A DNA stretch of 64,000 nt from JBCCSZ01 sp039821145 (GTDB lineage Bacteria; Bacteroidota; Bacteroidia; Chitinophagales; Saprospiraceae). Each line of letters begins with the position of its first letter. Position 1 is the stretch's first letter. Position numbers and translations under genes: made by a program. Below are positions 25,458 to 34,353 of this stretch, one piece after another. The notes below the pieces were generated by a model. That model was not told where the DNA came from. It ran no database searches and saw only the letters and a program-made list of their open reading frames with translations. The DNA lies in contig JBCBOS010000001.1 in assembly GCA_039821145.1 (NCBI GenBank), forward strand, positions 372,001 to 436,000, in the 5' to 3' direction.

Positions 25458-25624
25458 AAGGCAATCAGTTCTGTTAGTAAATTTTCTCTTGGAGTATGTC
25501 CAAAATATATTGTCGTCATGATACTACAACAAACAAATTGGTGAATTGTAGGATGTTTGACAACAGAAAAATAATGATTTTCGACAATTCTGACGCATGC
25601 CATAGACCAAAAAGTCACATTTAT

Positions 25625-26905
25625 CTATGAAATTTTGTCGCCCCCCATGTAAGAATGCAAAACGGCAGGCAATTCGATGGCGTCTGATTTCTGATTATTC
25701 TCCAACAATGCAGCTACAATTCGCGCCAAGGCCAATGCACTGCCATTGAGTGTGTGGGCCAAATGAGTTTTCCGCTTTTCGTCTCTGTAGCGAAGCTTCA
25801 ATCTATTGCTTTGGAAGGTTTCGAAGTTGGAAACAGAGCTGACTTCCAACCAACGCTTCTGAGCGGCAGAATACACCTCAAAGTCGTAGGTCAAAGCAGA
25901 GGCAAATCCCAAATCGCCCCCACACAATCGCATGATTCGGTAGGGCAATTCCAATTTTTGTAAGAGCGCCTCGACATGGGCCACCATCTCGTCCAATACT
26001 TGATAGGAAGCATCCGGGTGTGTAGCCTGTACGATTTCCACCTTGTCGAATTGGTGTACCCGATTCAGTCCACGGACCTCCTTTCCATATGCGCCGGCCT
26101 CTCGTCTGAAACAAGGCGTGTGTCCACACAATTTGATCGGGAACTGCGATTCTTCCAGGATCACGTCGCGCAAGATGTTGGTGATGGGCACTTCGGCGGT
26201 TGGAATGAGATAGAGGTCATCTTTTTCCACATAATACATAAGGCCCTCTTTGTCAGGGAGTTGCCCTGTTCCCCTGGCACTGGCTTCGTTGACCAGCAGA
26301 GGGGGCAAAATCTCTTCGTAGCCAGCACTGGCAGCCTCGTCCAGGAAAAAATTGACCAAGGCGCGTTGCAGTCGGGCACCTTTGGAGCGATAGAGTGGGA
26401 AACCACTACCAGAGATTTTACTCCCCAGCTCAAAGTCGATGAGATCAAACTTTTTGGCCAATTCCCAATGGGGAAGCGCATCTTCTCCCAATTCGGGCAA
26501 AGCTCCCGCCCAATCCTTCACCAGCTCATTGTCTTCGTCGGACTTGCCAGGGCCCACACTTTCATGAGCAGCATTTGGCAAAGACAACAGCATGGATTCC
26601 AGCTTTCCCTCGGCCTCTTGCAATTTCTCATTGAGCTGCTTGAGCTCCTCCTTCATCGCTCCAACCTCTTGCTTCAATCCCTCGGCCTCTTCTCTCTTGC
26701 CAGACTTGTACAATTGTCCAATTTGGGAAGAAAGTTGATTGCTTTTGTGGCGCAAAGCATCCAATTCGGTCTGCGTTTGCTTGCGGGTATCATCTGTTGT
26801 CAATATCTCATCGACGACCTGAATGTCTTGTTCGGCGTAATTGCGCTTACGCAGTCCGTCTTTGATCCGAGCGGTATTCTCTCGTATAAAACTGGTTTGT
26901 AACAT
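25625..26905 (-). CDS. serS: seryl-tRNA synthetase
   Basis: This 426-residue enzyme charges tRNA-Ser. Residues about 30-100 form the long antiparallel coiled-coil tRNA arm (LDALRHKSNQLSSQIGQLYK, MKEELKQLNEKLQEAEGKLE). Class II motif 2 is CFRREAGAYGKEVRGLNRVH and motif 3 is HTLNGSALALARIVAALLE. TAEVPITNI, which binds seryl-adenylate, is present. ATG 26905 (MLQTSFIRENTARI) is the family start; the longer frame adds 23 codons unlike other SerRS. It is monocistronic, with a 780-base gene-free stretch before it. Confidence 0.97.
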   Translation of the reverse strand: MLQTSFIRENTARIKDGLRKRNYAEQDIQVVDEILTTDDTRKQTQTELDALRHKSNQLSSQIGQLYKSGKREEAEGLKQEVGAMKEELKQLNEKLQEAEGKLESMLLSLPNAAHESVGPGKSDEDNELVKDWAGALPELGEDALPHWELAKKFDLIDFELGSKISGSGFPLYRSKGARLQRALVNFFLDEAASAGYEEILPPLLVNEASARGTGQLPDKEGLMYYVEKDDLYLIPTAEVPITNILRDVILEESQFPIKLCGHTPCFRREAGAYGKEVRGLNRVHQFDKVEIVQATHPDASYQVLDEMVAHVEALLQKLELPYRIMRLCGGDLGFASALTYDFEVYSAAQKRWLEVSSVSNFETFQSNRLKLRYRDEKRKTHLAHTLNGSALALARIVAALLENNQKSDAIELPAVLHSYMGGDKIS

Positions 26906-27383
26906 CTGTGATTTACCTTTTATCGCGGTGTTCGAAAGTATTAAAAAAACAGTAGGAATGTATTCGAATGCCATTCTTCCATGGCCGCACGCCCACTCGA
27001 TTGATTATCATACACCCATTTTCAGCACATGGTTCCATCGCAAGCAGTCAAGCAATGAGGAAGTACAATCATGGGAAGTAGTATTGGTGGACCAGCGACA
27101 GAGTGGCGAATAAGAGTGTGTTCTCATTTGGCTTTTCTATTGGTGCAAAATGGGTTCCACAAGTGGACAAAGCTCCGTTTTGGGCACGTGGCCGGAAGCT
27201 GTCCCCCCAGATCCCACCCGTTGACGAGGCAGGTAGCCGTGATGTGGCGAAGAAAAGCGTTTGCATCAGCAAAAGGATCAATTGTAAACATGCTCTCAGT
27301 CCTGGACTGCCAAATTTTTGTAAAAGTGATAGAGATTTAAAACTTTAACGGAAACTTTTCGTTAAATTTTTGCAAAGATACTA
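26906..27383 (+). other. intergenic stretch between serS and rho promoter, unexplained
   Basis: No convincing gene is visible. Frames of 70-90 codons exist on both strands around 27069-27348, but they show no motif, signal peptide or family resemblance, and they overlap each other. The G/C-rich block 27060-27310 is compositionally unlike the AT-rich DNA on either side, which hints at a degraded gene, a repeat or a structured RNA. I could not assign it. Confidence 0.4.
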
Positions 27384-27412
27384 TTTGAAATGAAAAAATA
27401 AACGTATTTTTG
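27384..27412 (+). promoter_or_regulatory. Bacteroidota-type promoter for rho
   Basis: TTTG (27384-27387), a 17-base spacer, then TATTTTTG (27405-27412) matches the -33/-7 consensus exactly. Transcription would start near 27419, giving a leader of about 265 bases before the rho ATG. Confidence 0.75.
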
Positions 27413-27418
27413 CTGCGA

Positions 27419-27686
27419 CGAAAAGAAAATCAATAACCGGCTTAGATTTCTCGCAACATAAGGTTTCTCTGATATTTAAGCTCTATTCCTTCTTAATTCC
27501 CACTGCAATTTCCATTTTCAGGCGTTAGTCTTTAGGAATACGGTTCTCCAAGCGTCACTTCTGTTTGATGGTACAATTATTACTCTACGCAAATTTACCG
27601 GCTTAACAGTACGCATCTATGATCTCGCAAGACATATTGGGTTGAAGGAGACTATACAATCATAAAACAATTAATTTACATCGACT
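27419..27686 (+). promoter_or_regulatory. long 5' leader of rho
   Basis: Between the predicted start site and the rho ATG lie about 268 untranslated bases with no open frame of note. A long leader is consistent with the autoregulation by premature Rho-dependent termination known for rho in other bacteria. A C-rich stretch occurs near 27500-27560. Control by this leader is inference. Confidence 0.45.
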
Positions 27687-29606
27687 ATGTATGACATACT
27701 GCAACTGAACGACATGCTTGTTCCAGAGCTAAAGGAACTCGCTGAGCAACTCGGTTTGAAAGGCTACAAAAGGTTGAATAAGCAAGAACTGATCTACAAA
27801 ATCCTCGATGAGCAGGCACTAGCCGGTAACGACAACACAAAATCTGAAAAACCAAAGGAAGAAGAAGAAGAAGCTGCGCCTCCCAAAAAGGCAACCAGAG
27901 GGCGCCCCAAGAAAAGCGCACCTCCTGCCGCCGAAGAACAGCCAGAAGAGGGAGAGAAGCGACGCAGAACACGCCGCAAAGTAACGGCAGAAGAGGCCGC
28001 TAGAGAGGAAAGACGCGAAGAAAGAAGGGAGGAAAGACGCGAAGAGGAACGAAGAGAAGAGGAGGCTCGCGAAGAAGAAAGAAGAGAGAGAGAAGAAGAA
28101 CGCGAAGAGGAACGAAGAGAAGAAGAGGTCGTCAGCAGACGGTCAGAAAGATATGACAACAGACGCGACGAGCGACGTGACGAGAGAAGAGATGATCGCA
28201 GAGATGACAGACGCGACGACAGAGACTATCACAGAGATGATCGACGCGATGAGAGAAGAGACGATCGCAGAGATGACAGACGCGACGACAGAAGAGACGA
28301 TCGGCGCGATGACAGACGCGATGAGCGACGTGACAACAGAAGAGATGACAGACGCGACGATAGAAGGGATGACCGCAGAGATGATCGTAGAGAGGACTAT
28401 CGCGATGACAGAAGAGGAGGTGGCCAATACGAAGAAGAAAGACCTCAGGCGCCACAACCCAAGGAAGAAAAATTTAACATAGAACTAGACGGCATCATAG
28501 AGGGAGAAGGCATTCTGGAAATGATGCCTGATGGATACGGATTCCTCCGCTCTGCCGACTACAACTATTTGACATCACCGGATGACATATACGTTTCTCC
28601 TTCACAGATCAAACTGTTTGGTCTGCGCACGGGTGATACAGTCAGAGGAGCCATCCGCCCTCCCAAGGAAGGGGAAAAGTACTTCGCCTTGTTGCGAGTC
28701 TCCAAGATCAATGGCTTGGACCCTACCGACATCAGAGATCGGGTGCCATTTGACTATTTGACACCTTTGTTTCCAGATGAAAAGTTTACGCTGACCAACT
28801 CTCCTACCGGGAAAGACTACGGCAATCGGATGATCGATCTGTTCTCTCCCATTGGGAAAGGCCAACGGGGATTGATCGTTGCACAGCCAAAATCTGGTAA
28901 GACTTTCTTGTTGAAAGATGTGGCCAATGCCATTGCCAGAAACCATCCAGAATGCTACATGATCGTCTTGTTGATCGACGAACGCCCGGAGGAAGTCACC
29001 GACATGAAAAGAAGTGTGAATGCAGAGGTCGTTGCTTCTACATTCGACGAGCCGGCTGACAATCACGTACGGGTGGCGGGCATCGTTTTGGAGAAAGCCA
29101 AGCGATTGACTGAATGTGGCCACGATGTCATCATCCTGCTGGATTCCATCACTCGTCTGGCCAGAGCATACAACACCGTAGCTCCTGCCAGTGGCAAGGT
29201 TCTCTCCGGTGGTGTGGAAGCCAACGCATTGCACAAGCCCAAGAAGTTCTTCGGTGCAGCTCGCAACATTGAAGGAGGTGGTTCCTTGACCATACTCGCC
29301 ACAGCACTGATTGATACCGGTTCCAAAATGGACGGTGTCATCTTTGAAGAATTCAAGGGAACTGGTAACATGGAATTGCAGCTCGATCGCACCTTGGCCA
29401 ACAAGCGCCTCTACCCTGCCATCGACCTCACCAAGTCCAGTACTCGTCGCGAAGATCTTTTGCTGGACAGGGATACCCTACAGCGCATGTTCATCCTGCG
29501 CAAACACCTGGCGGATATGAAGCCAGAGGAGGCCATGGAATTCTTGCGCAAGCACATGTTGCACACATCCAGCAACGAAGAATTCCTCACCTCGATGAAT
29601 GGATAA
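27687..29606 (+). CDS. rho: transcription termination factor Rho with long charged disordered insert
   Basis: This is a 639-residue protein. Residues 1-45 are the Rho_N helical domain (LKELAEQLGLKGYKRLNKQE). Residues about 50-262 are a low-complexity insert: first a Pro/Lys/Glu part, then RREE repeats, then about 90 residues of almost pure RRDD repeats. The catalytic protein resumes at FNIELDGIIEGEGILEMMPD (cold-shock RNA-binding domain). Walker A is AQPKSGKTFLLKD and the Walker B/Q-loop region is VIILLDSITRLARAYNT. E. coli Rho has 419 residues, so almost all the extra length is the insert. It has its own promoter and a strong terminator. Confidence 0.97.
   Translation: MYDILQLNDMLVPELKELAEQLGLKGYKRLNKQELIYKILDEQALAGNDNTKSEKPKEEEEEAAPPKKATRGRPKKSAPPAAEEQPEEGEKRRRTRRKVTAEEAAREERREERREERREEERREEEAREEERREREEEREEERREEEVVSRRSERYDNRRDERRDERRDDRRDDRRDDRDYHRDDRRDERRDDRRDDRRDDRRDDRRDDRRDERRDNRRDDRRDDRRDDRRDDRREDYRDDRRGGGQYEEERPQAPQPKEEKFNIELDGIIEGEGILEMMPDGYGFLRSADYNYLTSPDDIYVSPSQIKLFGLRTGDTVRGAIRPPKEGEKYFALLRVSKINGLDPTDIRDRVPFDYLTPLFPDEKFTLTNSPTGKDYGNRMIDLFSPIGKGQRGLIVAQPKSGKTFLLKDVANAIARNHPECYMIVLLIDERPEEVTDMKRSVNAEVVASTFDEPADNHVRVAGIVLEKAKRLTECGHDVIILLDSITRLARAYNTVAPASGKVLSGGVEANALHKPKKFFGAARNIEGGGSLTILATALIDTGSKMDGVIFEEFKGTGNMELQLDRTLANKRLYPAIDLTKSSTRREDLLLDRDTLQRMFILRKHLADMKPEEAMEFLRKHMLHTSSNEEFLTSMNG
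28005..28430 (+). repeat. in-frame short tandem repeats encoding the RREE/RRDD tract of Rho
   Basis: The DNA consists of degenerate 12-base units (such as AGAGATGACAGA and CGCGACGACAGA) that keep the reading frame and alternate synonymous Arg and Asp codons. Repeat number probably varies between strains through slippage or recombination in multiples of three. It is coding sequence, not a CRISPR array: units are contiguous, with no unique spacers. Confidence 0.9.
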
Positions 29607-29628
29607 TATTTTTTGTCTTTCACCAGTT

Positions 29629-29670
29629 AAAAAAAACGAACAGCGCCTGTAGGAACTGTTCGTTTTTTTT
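29629..29670 (+). terminator. terminator after rho
   Basis: CGAACAG (29637-29643) pairs with CTGTTCG (29656-29662). The stem is extended by the flanking A-run and T-run, so it can work in both directions. Eight T residues follow on the plus strand. Confidence 0.9.
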
Positions 29671-29822
29671 GTAGAAATTTACACCACACGCCACTGCCCG
29701 GCATTCTGTAGCCCCGACGACTTGGACAACATCCCACAGCTGTCGAGCATTTATTTAAGAACGCCAAAGCAGAACGAGTCCTGAATACTCTTCCGCTTAT
29801 CGATCCGCAAAATTCATTTGTT

Positions 29823-30881
29823 ATGAAAAGTGTAGCTCACATTCTCTTTCTCGCAGCCATTTCCCTGCTCCTTGGTCTGACCAGTTGCGGTGGAGATTCA
29901 TCCACCCCCCAAAGCGAGCCCAAGGTGGAAACAGCCCCGACTTCCGATCCTGGAATGGCAGTCATCAACCAGCTCAGCCAAAAAATAGAAGGCACTCCCA
30001 ACGACCCAAGCCTATACGCACAGAGGGCGGAGGCCTACTACCAAAAAGAGGGATACGACGAAGCCATCGGCGATCTGCAAAAAGCCCTCTCCATGGATTC
30101 CACCAATGTGGCTTATCTCCACCTGCTGGCTGATGTCTACCTGGACTACTACAAATCGCGAGAATCCTTGGAGACCATGCAAAAGGCCGTGCGACTCAAT
30201 CCCGACAATGCCTTCAGCCTGCTCAAACTCTCCGAGTTCCAGCTGATTCTCAAAAAACAAAAGGAGGCTCTCCAAACCCTGGACCAACTGCTGCGGAAAG
30301 ATCCACAAAATGCCGAGGCGTTTTTCATGATGGGCCGCGTATTCGAAGACCTCGGCGATGAAAACCGCGCCATCAACAGCTACCAAACTGCCGTGGAAAA
30401 TGATCCACAGCTGCAAGAAGTCTGGCTGAAATTGGGCAACCTTTTTGCTAAGAAGAAAAACAAGATCGCTTTGCGCTACTTCGACAGTGCCATCGAATTG
30501 GATACCTCCGACATCAATGCCCTCTTTGCCAAGGGCAATTACCTCCACTCCAATGGCCAACTCGACGAAGCCATCGCCTTGTACAAAAAAATCAACCGGA
30601 TCGACATTCAGTACCCAGACTCTTACTACAATGCAGGGCTGGCCTACATGGAAAAAGACTCGATCCCAAAAGCCTACGGATACTTTGACCTTGCCATCAA
30701 AATGCAGCCGACTTTTGCCTTGGCATATTACTACCGGGGACTGTCTGCACAGCTGCAAGGCAAATTTGACCAAGCTCGCAACGATTACCAGCAAACGCTC
30801 AACCTGCGGCCAGACTTTGAAAGAGCACAGGAAGGCTTGGACGAACTTCAGCAACAAGGCAAGGCATCGGGCACAAAATAA
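29823..30881 (+). CDS. TPR-repeat lipoprotein
   Basis: This 352-residue protein has a lipoprotein signal (SLLLGLTSCGGDSS), a Pro/Thr/Ser linker, then eight or more tetratricopeptide repeats from residue 55 to the end. Examples are AQRAEAYYQKEGYDEAIGDL, FMMGRVFEDLGDENRAINSY and YYRGLSAQLQGKFDQARNDY. TPR arrays bind partner proteins; here it would act at the periplasmic face of a membrane. It is followed after seven bases by the thioredoxin-like lipoprotein gene, so the two are one transcript and may form a complex. The partner is not known. Confidence 0.85.
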   Translation: MKSVAHILFLAAISLLLGLTSCGGDSSTPQSEPKVETAPTSDPGMAVINQLSQKIEGTPNDPSLYAQRAEAYYQKEGYDEAIGDLQKALSMDSTNVAYLHLLADVYLDYYKSRESLETMQKAVRLNPDNAFSLLKLSEFQLILKKQKEALQTLDQLLRKDPQNAEAFFMMGRVFEDLGDENRAINSYQTAVENDPQLQEVWLKLGNLFAKKKNKIALRYFDSAIELDTSDINALFAKGNYLHSNGQLDEAIALYKKINRIDIQYPDSYYNAGLAYMEKDSIPKAYGYFDLAIKMQPTFALAYYYRGLSAQLQGKFDQARNDYQQTLNLRPDFERAQEGLDELQQQGKASGTK

Positions 30882-30888
30882 TTTTGTC

Positions 30889-31521
30889 ATGCACCACAGC
30901 AAAATCCTGTTTCTCTTCTTCGCTTGTTTCTTGCTGGCCTGCCAGGAGGTCAAAACCCAAGCAGATCCCAGCGCCCCCAAGCCCACCATGACAGAACAAC
31001 AGGAAGTGGCAAAGCCTCAGCAGCGCCAAAGGGGCAATATGATCATTTCGCAGGCACGCCCTGCCAACAAGATCAATCAGCAGTTTCCCTACGACATCGA
31101 ACTGAAATCGGCAGACGGAAACATTCACGGCTCGGAAACCGTGCTGCCCCAAAACGACAAGCCCACTGTATTGCTGTTTTGGCTCACCACCTGCCATCCC
31201 TGCCGCATGGAAATGGCCGCCATCCAAAAAGAGTACGACCGCTGGCAGTCAGAGGCCGATTTCAACTTGGTGGCCATCTCCACAGATTTTCAAAAAAACT
31301 TCTCGCGCTTCAGCACATTGGTGGAAAAACAACAATGGCCTTGGCCAGCCTTCAACGATCACAAAAGAGAGTTTTCCCAGATCATGCCTGGCCGACTCAA
31401 TGGGCTGCCCCAGACGTTTCTGCTCGATCCACAAGGCAACATCCTCTACCACAAAAGGAAGTACAGTCCGGGAGACGAAGCCCTGCTATTGGACGCCATC
31501 AAAAAAGCCAACAAGGGGTAG
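30889..31521 (+). CDS. TlpA/thioredoxin-like lipoprotein
   Basis: This 210-residue protein has signal and lipobox MHHSKILFLFFACFLLACQ. After a Gln/Pro-rich linker it has a thioredoxin fold: FPYDIELKSADG, the redox motif LTTCHPCRMEMAAIQKEY (CxxC), NLVAISTDFQKN, and the cis-Pro region LNGLPQTFLLDPQGNILY. It would reduce or oxidise disulfides in the periplasm, as TlpA/ResA proteins do. ATG 30889 opens the signal peptide; the frame extends upstream but only in another frame of the TPR gene. It is second in a two-gene unit. Confidence 0.88.
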   Translation: MHHSKILFLFFACFLLACQEVKTQADPSAPKPTMTEQQEVAKPQQRQRGNMIISQARPANKINQQFPYDIELKSADGNIHGSETVLPQNDKPTVLLFWLTTCHPCRMEMAAIQKEYDRWQSEADFNLVAISTDFQKNFSRFSTLVEKQQWPWPAFNDHKREFSQIMPGRLNGLPQTFLLDPQGNILYHKRKYSPGDEALLLDAIKKANKG

Positions 31522-31633
31522 GCCAATTGAAAATATTGTGCTAACTTACTAACACTTCTACTGACTGACTCAGATGACACTCCTCAACTGATGCCCACTA
31601 ATCGATTTCATCACCTACTTAAATAAAGCACAT

Positions 31634-31834
31634 ATGGCTGTCCTTAAAGTTATCGAAATCTTGGCCAACTCTGAAAAGAGCTGGGAAGATGCCACCCAAA
31701 AGGCCATCAAGAAAGCCGCCAAATCCATCAAAAACATACGCTCCGCCTGGGTCCAGGACCAAAGTGTGGCCGTCAAAGGCGACAAAGTAACGGAGTTCCG
31801 GGTAAGCCTCAAGGTGAGCTTTGAAGTGAGCTGA
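31634..31834 (+). CDS. dodecin (flavin-binding protein)
   Basis: This 66-residue protein has the dodecin fold, one helix packed on a three-stranded sheet. It forms hollow dodecamers that store or buffer flavins. Diagnostic segments are VIEILANSEKSWEDATQKAI at the N-terminus, IRSAWVQDQSVAV with the Trp that stacks on the flavin ring, and the last strand FRVSLKVSFEV. Length is typical. An inverted repeat starts at its stop codon, and a terminator follows 73 bases later. Confidence 0.93.
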   Translation: MAVLKVIEILANSEKSWEDATQKAIKKAAKSIKNIRSAWVQDQSVAVKGDKVTEFRVSLKVSFEVS

Positions 31835-31869
31835 TTCATGAATTGGCAATTGCAGCCCAATTCATGAAT
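31834..31869 (+). repeat. 13-bp inverted repeat directly after dodecin
   Basis: ATTCATGAATTGG (31834-31846) and CCAATTCATGAAT (31857-31869) are perfect complements separated by ten bases. Each arm also contains the palindrome ATTCATGAAT. There is no T-tract, so it is not a standard terminator. It may stabilise the mRNA end or be a protein-binding site. Confidence 0.8.
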
Positions 31870-31906
31870 TCTAAACAAATTCTAATTCAGGCCCTAATCA
31901 AGTAAG

Positions 31907-31942
31907 AGACCTCAAGACATCTGCTCTTCTGAGGTCTTTTTT
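31907..31942 (+). terminator. terminator after dodecin
   Basis: AGACCTCA (31907-31914) pairs perfectly with TGAGGTCT (31930-31937), and six T residues close it. It separates dodecin from thrS. Confidence 0.88.
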
Positions 31943-32124
31943 ATGTCTTCACCATTTCCGGATGTTTTCAAAAAATCCTAATTTGCCAACCTTTTTTCAG
32001 GAAATGGGAGCTGCAATGCCATGCCTTTGACCGCCAGGCAATATTTTCGCCTCCTAATCCAAACTTTTTTTTTCCGAACAGCGTAGATAGATTTATTCAA
32101 TTTTTCTGGCAAAACATTAGCCCA

Positions 32125-34044
32125 ATGATCAACATTACTTTCCCCGATGGAAATGTGCGACAGTACGAAGCAGGTGTCAGCGCCCTCGACATCGCCAAAT
32201 CCATCAGCCACGGCCTGGCCAAAAACGTTCTCGCCGCCAAGGTGGATGGCCAAGTCCAGGATGCGTCCCGCCCCCTCGATCAGGATGCACAACTCCAATT
32301 GCTGACCTGGAAAGATGCGGAAGGAAAGTCGACCTTTTGGCACTCCTCCGCTCACCTGATGGCCGAAGCCCTCGAAGCGCTATTCCCCGGAACCAAATTC
32401 GGAATCGGCCCTGCCATCGACAATGGATTTTACTACGACATCGATACGGGCGACCGCCAAATCACTGCCGCAGACCTGCCAGCCATCGAAAAGAAAATGA
32501 TCGAACTGGCCCGCCAGAAAAATGCATTTCAAAGACGAGAGGTTTCCAAAGAGGAGGCCCTCAAGTACTTTGAAGACAAAGGCGACGAATACAAAATCGA
32601 ATTGCTGCAAGACCTGGAAGATGGCTCCATCACCTTCTACCAACAAGGTCAGTTTACCGACCTGTGCCGAGGCCCTCACATCCCTTCCACCGAAAAGATC
32701 AAGGCGGTCAAGCTGATGAACATCGCCGGGGCTTACTGGCGGGGAGATGAAAAGCGCCAGCAAATGACTCGCATCTATGGCGTCAGCTTCCAAAAGCAAA
32801 AAGAATTGGAGGAATATCTCCATTTGCTGGAAGAAGCCAAAAAGCGAGATCACCGCAAATTGGGAGCCGAGTTGGACCTGTTCATGTTTTCCGAACGAGT
32901 GGGAGCAGGACTCCCCATGTGGTTGCCAAAGGGAACAGCCCTTCGCACCCGCTTGGAAGATTTTCTCAAAAAGGAACAAATCAAACGAGGATATTCGCTT
33001 GTGGTCACTCCGCACCTGGGAAAGAAAGACCTCTACATCACCTCAGGGCACTGGGAAAAATATGGGGAGGACAGCTTCCGCCCCGTCACCACGCCCAAGG
33101 AAGGAGAAGAGTTCTTGCTCAAGCCAATGAACTGTCCACACCATTGTGAAATATATGCGCGCAAGCCACACTCTTACAAAGAACTGCCCATCCGGATCGC
33201 AGAGTTTGGCACCGTCTACCGCTACGAACAGAGTGGAGAGCTGCACGGCCTGACGCGCGTGCGGGGCTTTACACAAGACGACGGCCACATCTTCTGCACT
33301 CCAGAACAGCTCAAAGGCGAATTTTTGAATGTACTCGATCTGACCATGCACGTCCTGAGCAAGCTGGGCTTCGATGATTTTACCGCGCAAATCTCTCTTC
33401 GCGACCCTGAAAACACAGAGAAGTACATCGGCTCGGATGAAAACTGGGACAAGGCCGAGCAAGCCATCATAGATGCCACCAAAGAAGCAGGACTGACTAC
33501 CATCACAGAGTTGGGTGAGGCAGCTTTTTACGGACCCAAGCTCGACTTTATGATCAAAGATGCATTGGGACGCTCCTGGCAGCTTGGAACCATCCAGGTA
33601 GACTACAACCTACCCGAACGCTTTGAGCTGGAATACATCGGAGCCGACAACCAGGCACACCGACCCGTGATGATCCACCGGGCGCCATTTGGCTCGATGG
33701 AGCGATTCATAGGGGTACTCATTGAGCACTGTGCAGGCAAATTTCCACTCTGGCTGGCTCCCGAACAGTATGCCTTGCTCCCCATTGGCGAGCGATTTGT
33801 CGAGTATTGCAACGATTTGAAGAACAAGTTGGCCGCCATGGACATCCGTGGCTATGTGGATGATCGGAATGAAAAGATCGGACGCAAGATCCGGGATACA
33901 GAATTGAAAAAGATTCCCTTCATGCTCATCGTAGGAGAAAAGGAATTGGAGGCGGGCACCGTATCCGTACGGCGTCAAGGCGAAGGAGACAAAGGCAGCA
34001 TGAGTCTGGAAGAGTTTTCCAAGATGCTTCAAGAGCTGCTGTAG
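32125..34044 (+). CDS. thrS: threonyl-tRNA synthetase
   Basis: This 639-residue enzyme has the complete family layout: TGS domain (residues 1-62, NITFPDGNVRQYEAG), editing domain with zinc-like motif HSSAHLMAEAL and DLCRGPHIPST, and class II catalytic core (MNCPHHCEIY with the zinc-binding Cys, RYEQSGELHGLTRVRGF as motif 2, APFGSMERFIGVLIEHCAG as motif 3). The anticodon-binding domain starts near residue 535 (WLAPEQYALLPIGERF). It charges tRNA-Thr. It is monocistronic, between two terminators. Confidence 0.97.
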   Translation: MINITFPDGNVRQYEAGVSALDIAKSISHGLAKNVLAAKVDGQVQDASRPLDQDAQLQLLTWKDAEGKSTFWHSSAHLMAEALEALFPGTKFGIGPAIDNGFYYDIDTGDRQITAADLPAIEKKMIELARQKNAFQRREVSKEEALKYFEDKGDEYKIELLQDLEDGSITFYQQGQFTDLCRGPHIPSTEKIKAVKLMNIAGAYWRGDEKRQQMTRIYGVSFQKQKELEEYLHLLEEAKKRDHRKLGAELDLFMFSERVGAGLPMWLPKGTALRTRLEDFLKKEQIKRGYSLVVTPHLGKKDLYITSGHWEKYGEDSFRPVTTPKEGEEFLLKPMNCPHHCEIYARKPHSYKELPIRIAEFGTVYRYEQSGELHGLTRVRGFTQDDGHIFCTPEQLKGEFLNVLDLTMHVLSKLGFDDFTAQISLRDPENTEKYIGSDENWDKAEQAIIDATKEAGLTTITELGEAAFYGPKLDFMIKDALGRSWQLGTIQVDYNLPERFELEYIGADNQAHRPVMIHRAPFGSMERFIGVLIEHCAGKFPLWLAPEQYALLPIGERFVEYCNDLKNKLAAMDIRGYVDDRNEKIGRKIRDTELKKIPFMLIVGEKELEAGTVSVRRQGEGDKGSMSLEEFSKMLQELL

Positions 34045-34050
34045 ATCGTC

Positions 34051-34105
34051 ACAGGCAGTCTTCCCATACCGATAGCGTGGAAGGCTGCCTGTGTTGGCAT
34101 TTTTG
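34051..34105 (+). terminator. terminator after thrS
   Basis: ACAGGCAG-CTTCC (34051-34064, one mismatch) pairs with GGAAG-CTGCCTGT (34079-34092), seven bases after the thrS stop. The T-stretch (GTTGGCATTTTT) is displaced by eight bases. Confidence 0.7.
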
Positions 34106-34353
34106 GCCCCATCCCTGTCACAATTCCCCTCTTTCCCACTCCCTTTCCATCAACAGGCCAGCTATATTGTAATTGTTTCTACATTACTACCTGCCCTTCG
34201 TCATTCGACAATACCCTACTCTTTGCCCTTTCTAGAACCAATATTGCTCTACCACTGTTAAAATTATTATAAAGCCCACGGCTTATCCTTGATAAACTGA
34301 CCTGATTCACCTATTTTAGTGAAATACGCCGTAATAACCCGTAAGCTCAGAAT
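34106..34353 (+). other. intergenic stretch upstream of the minimal T9SS gene
   Basis: With the thrS terminator this makes a 309-base gene-free stretch. It is AT-rich toward the right. CCTATTTTAGTG near 34312 is the nearest thing to a -7 element, with one mismatch to TAnnTTTG. I see no gene or RNA here. Confidence 0.5.

Noticed and set aside
24639..25544. 301-codon plus-strand frame
   Set aside because: It is antisense to the YugP-type protease with its HECGH motif and extends over both intergenic gaps.
27069..27348. Overlapping frames of 70-89 codons on both strands between serS and rho
   Set aside because: They conflict with each other, and neither has a signal, motif or clear start context. 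They are kept only as an unexplained block.
28005..28430. Regular short repeats that could suggest a CRISPR array
   Set aside because: The units are contiguous, keep the rho reading frame and encode RREE/RRDD. There are no unique spacers.
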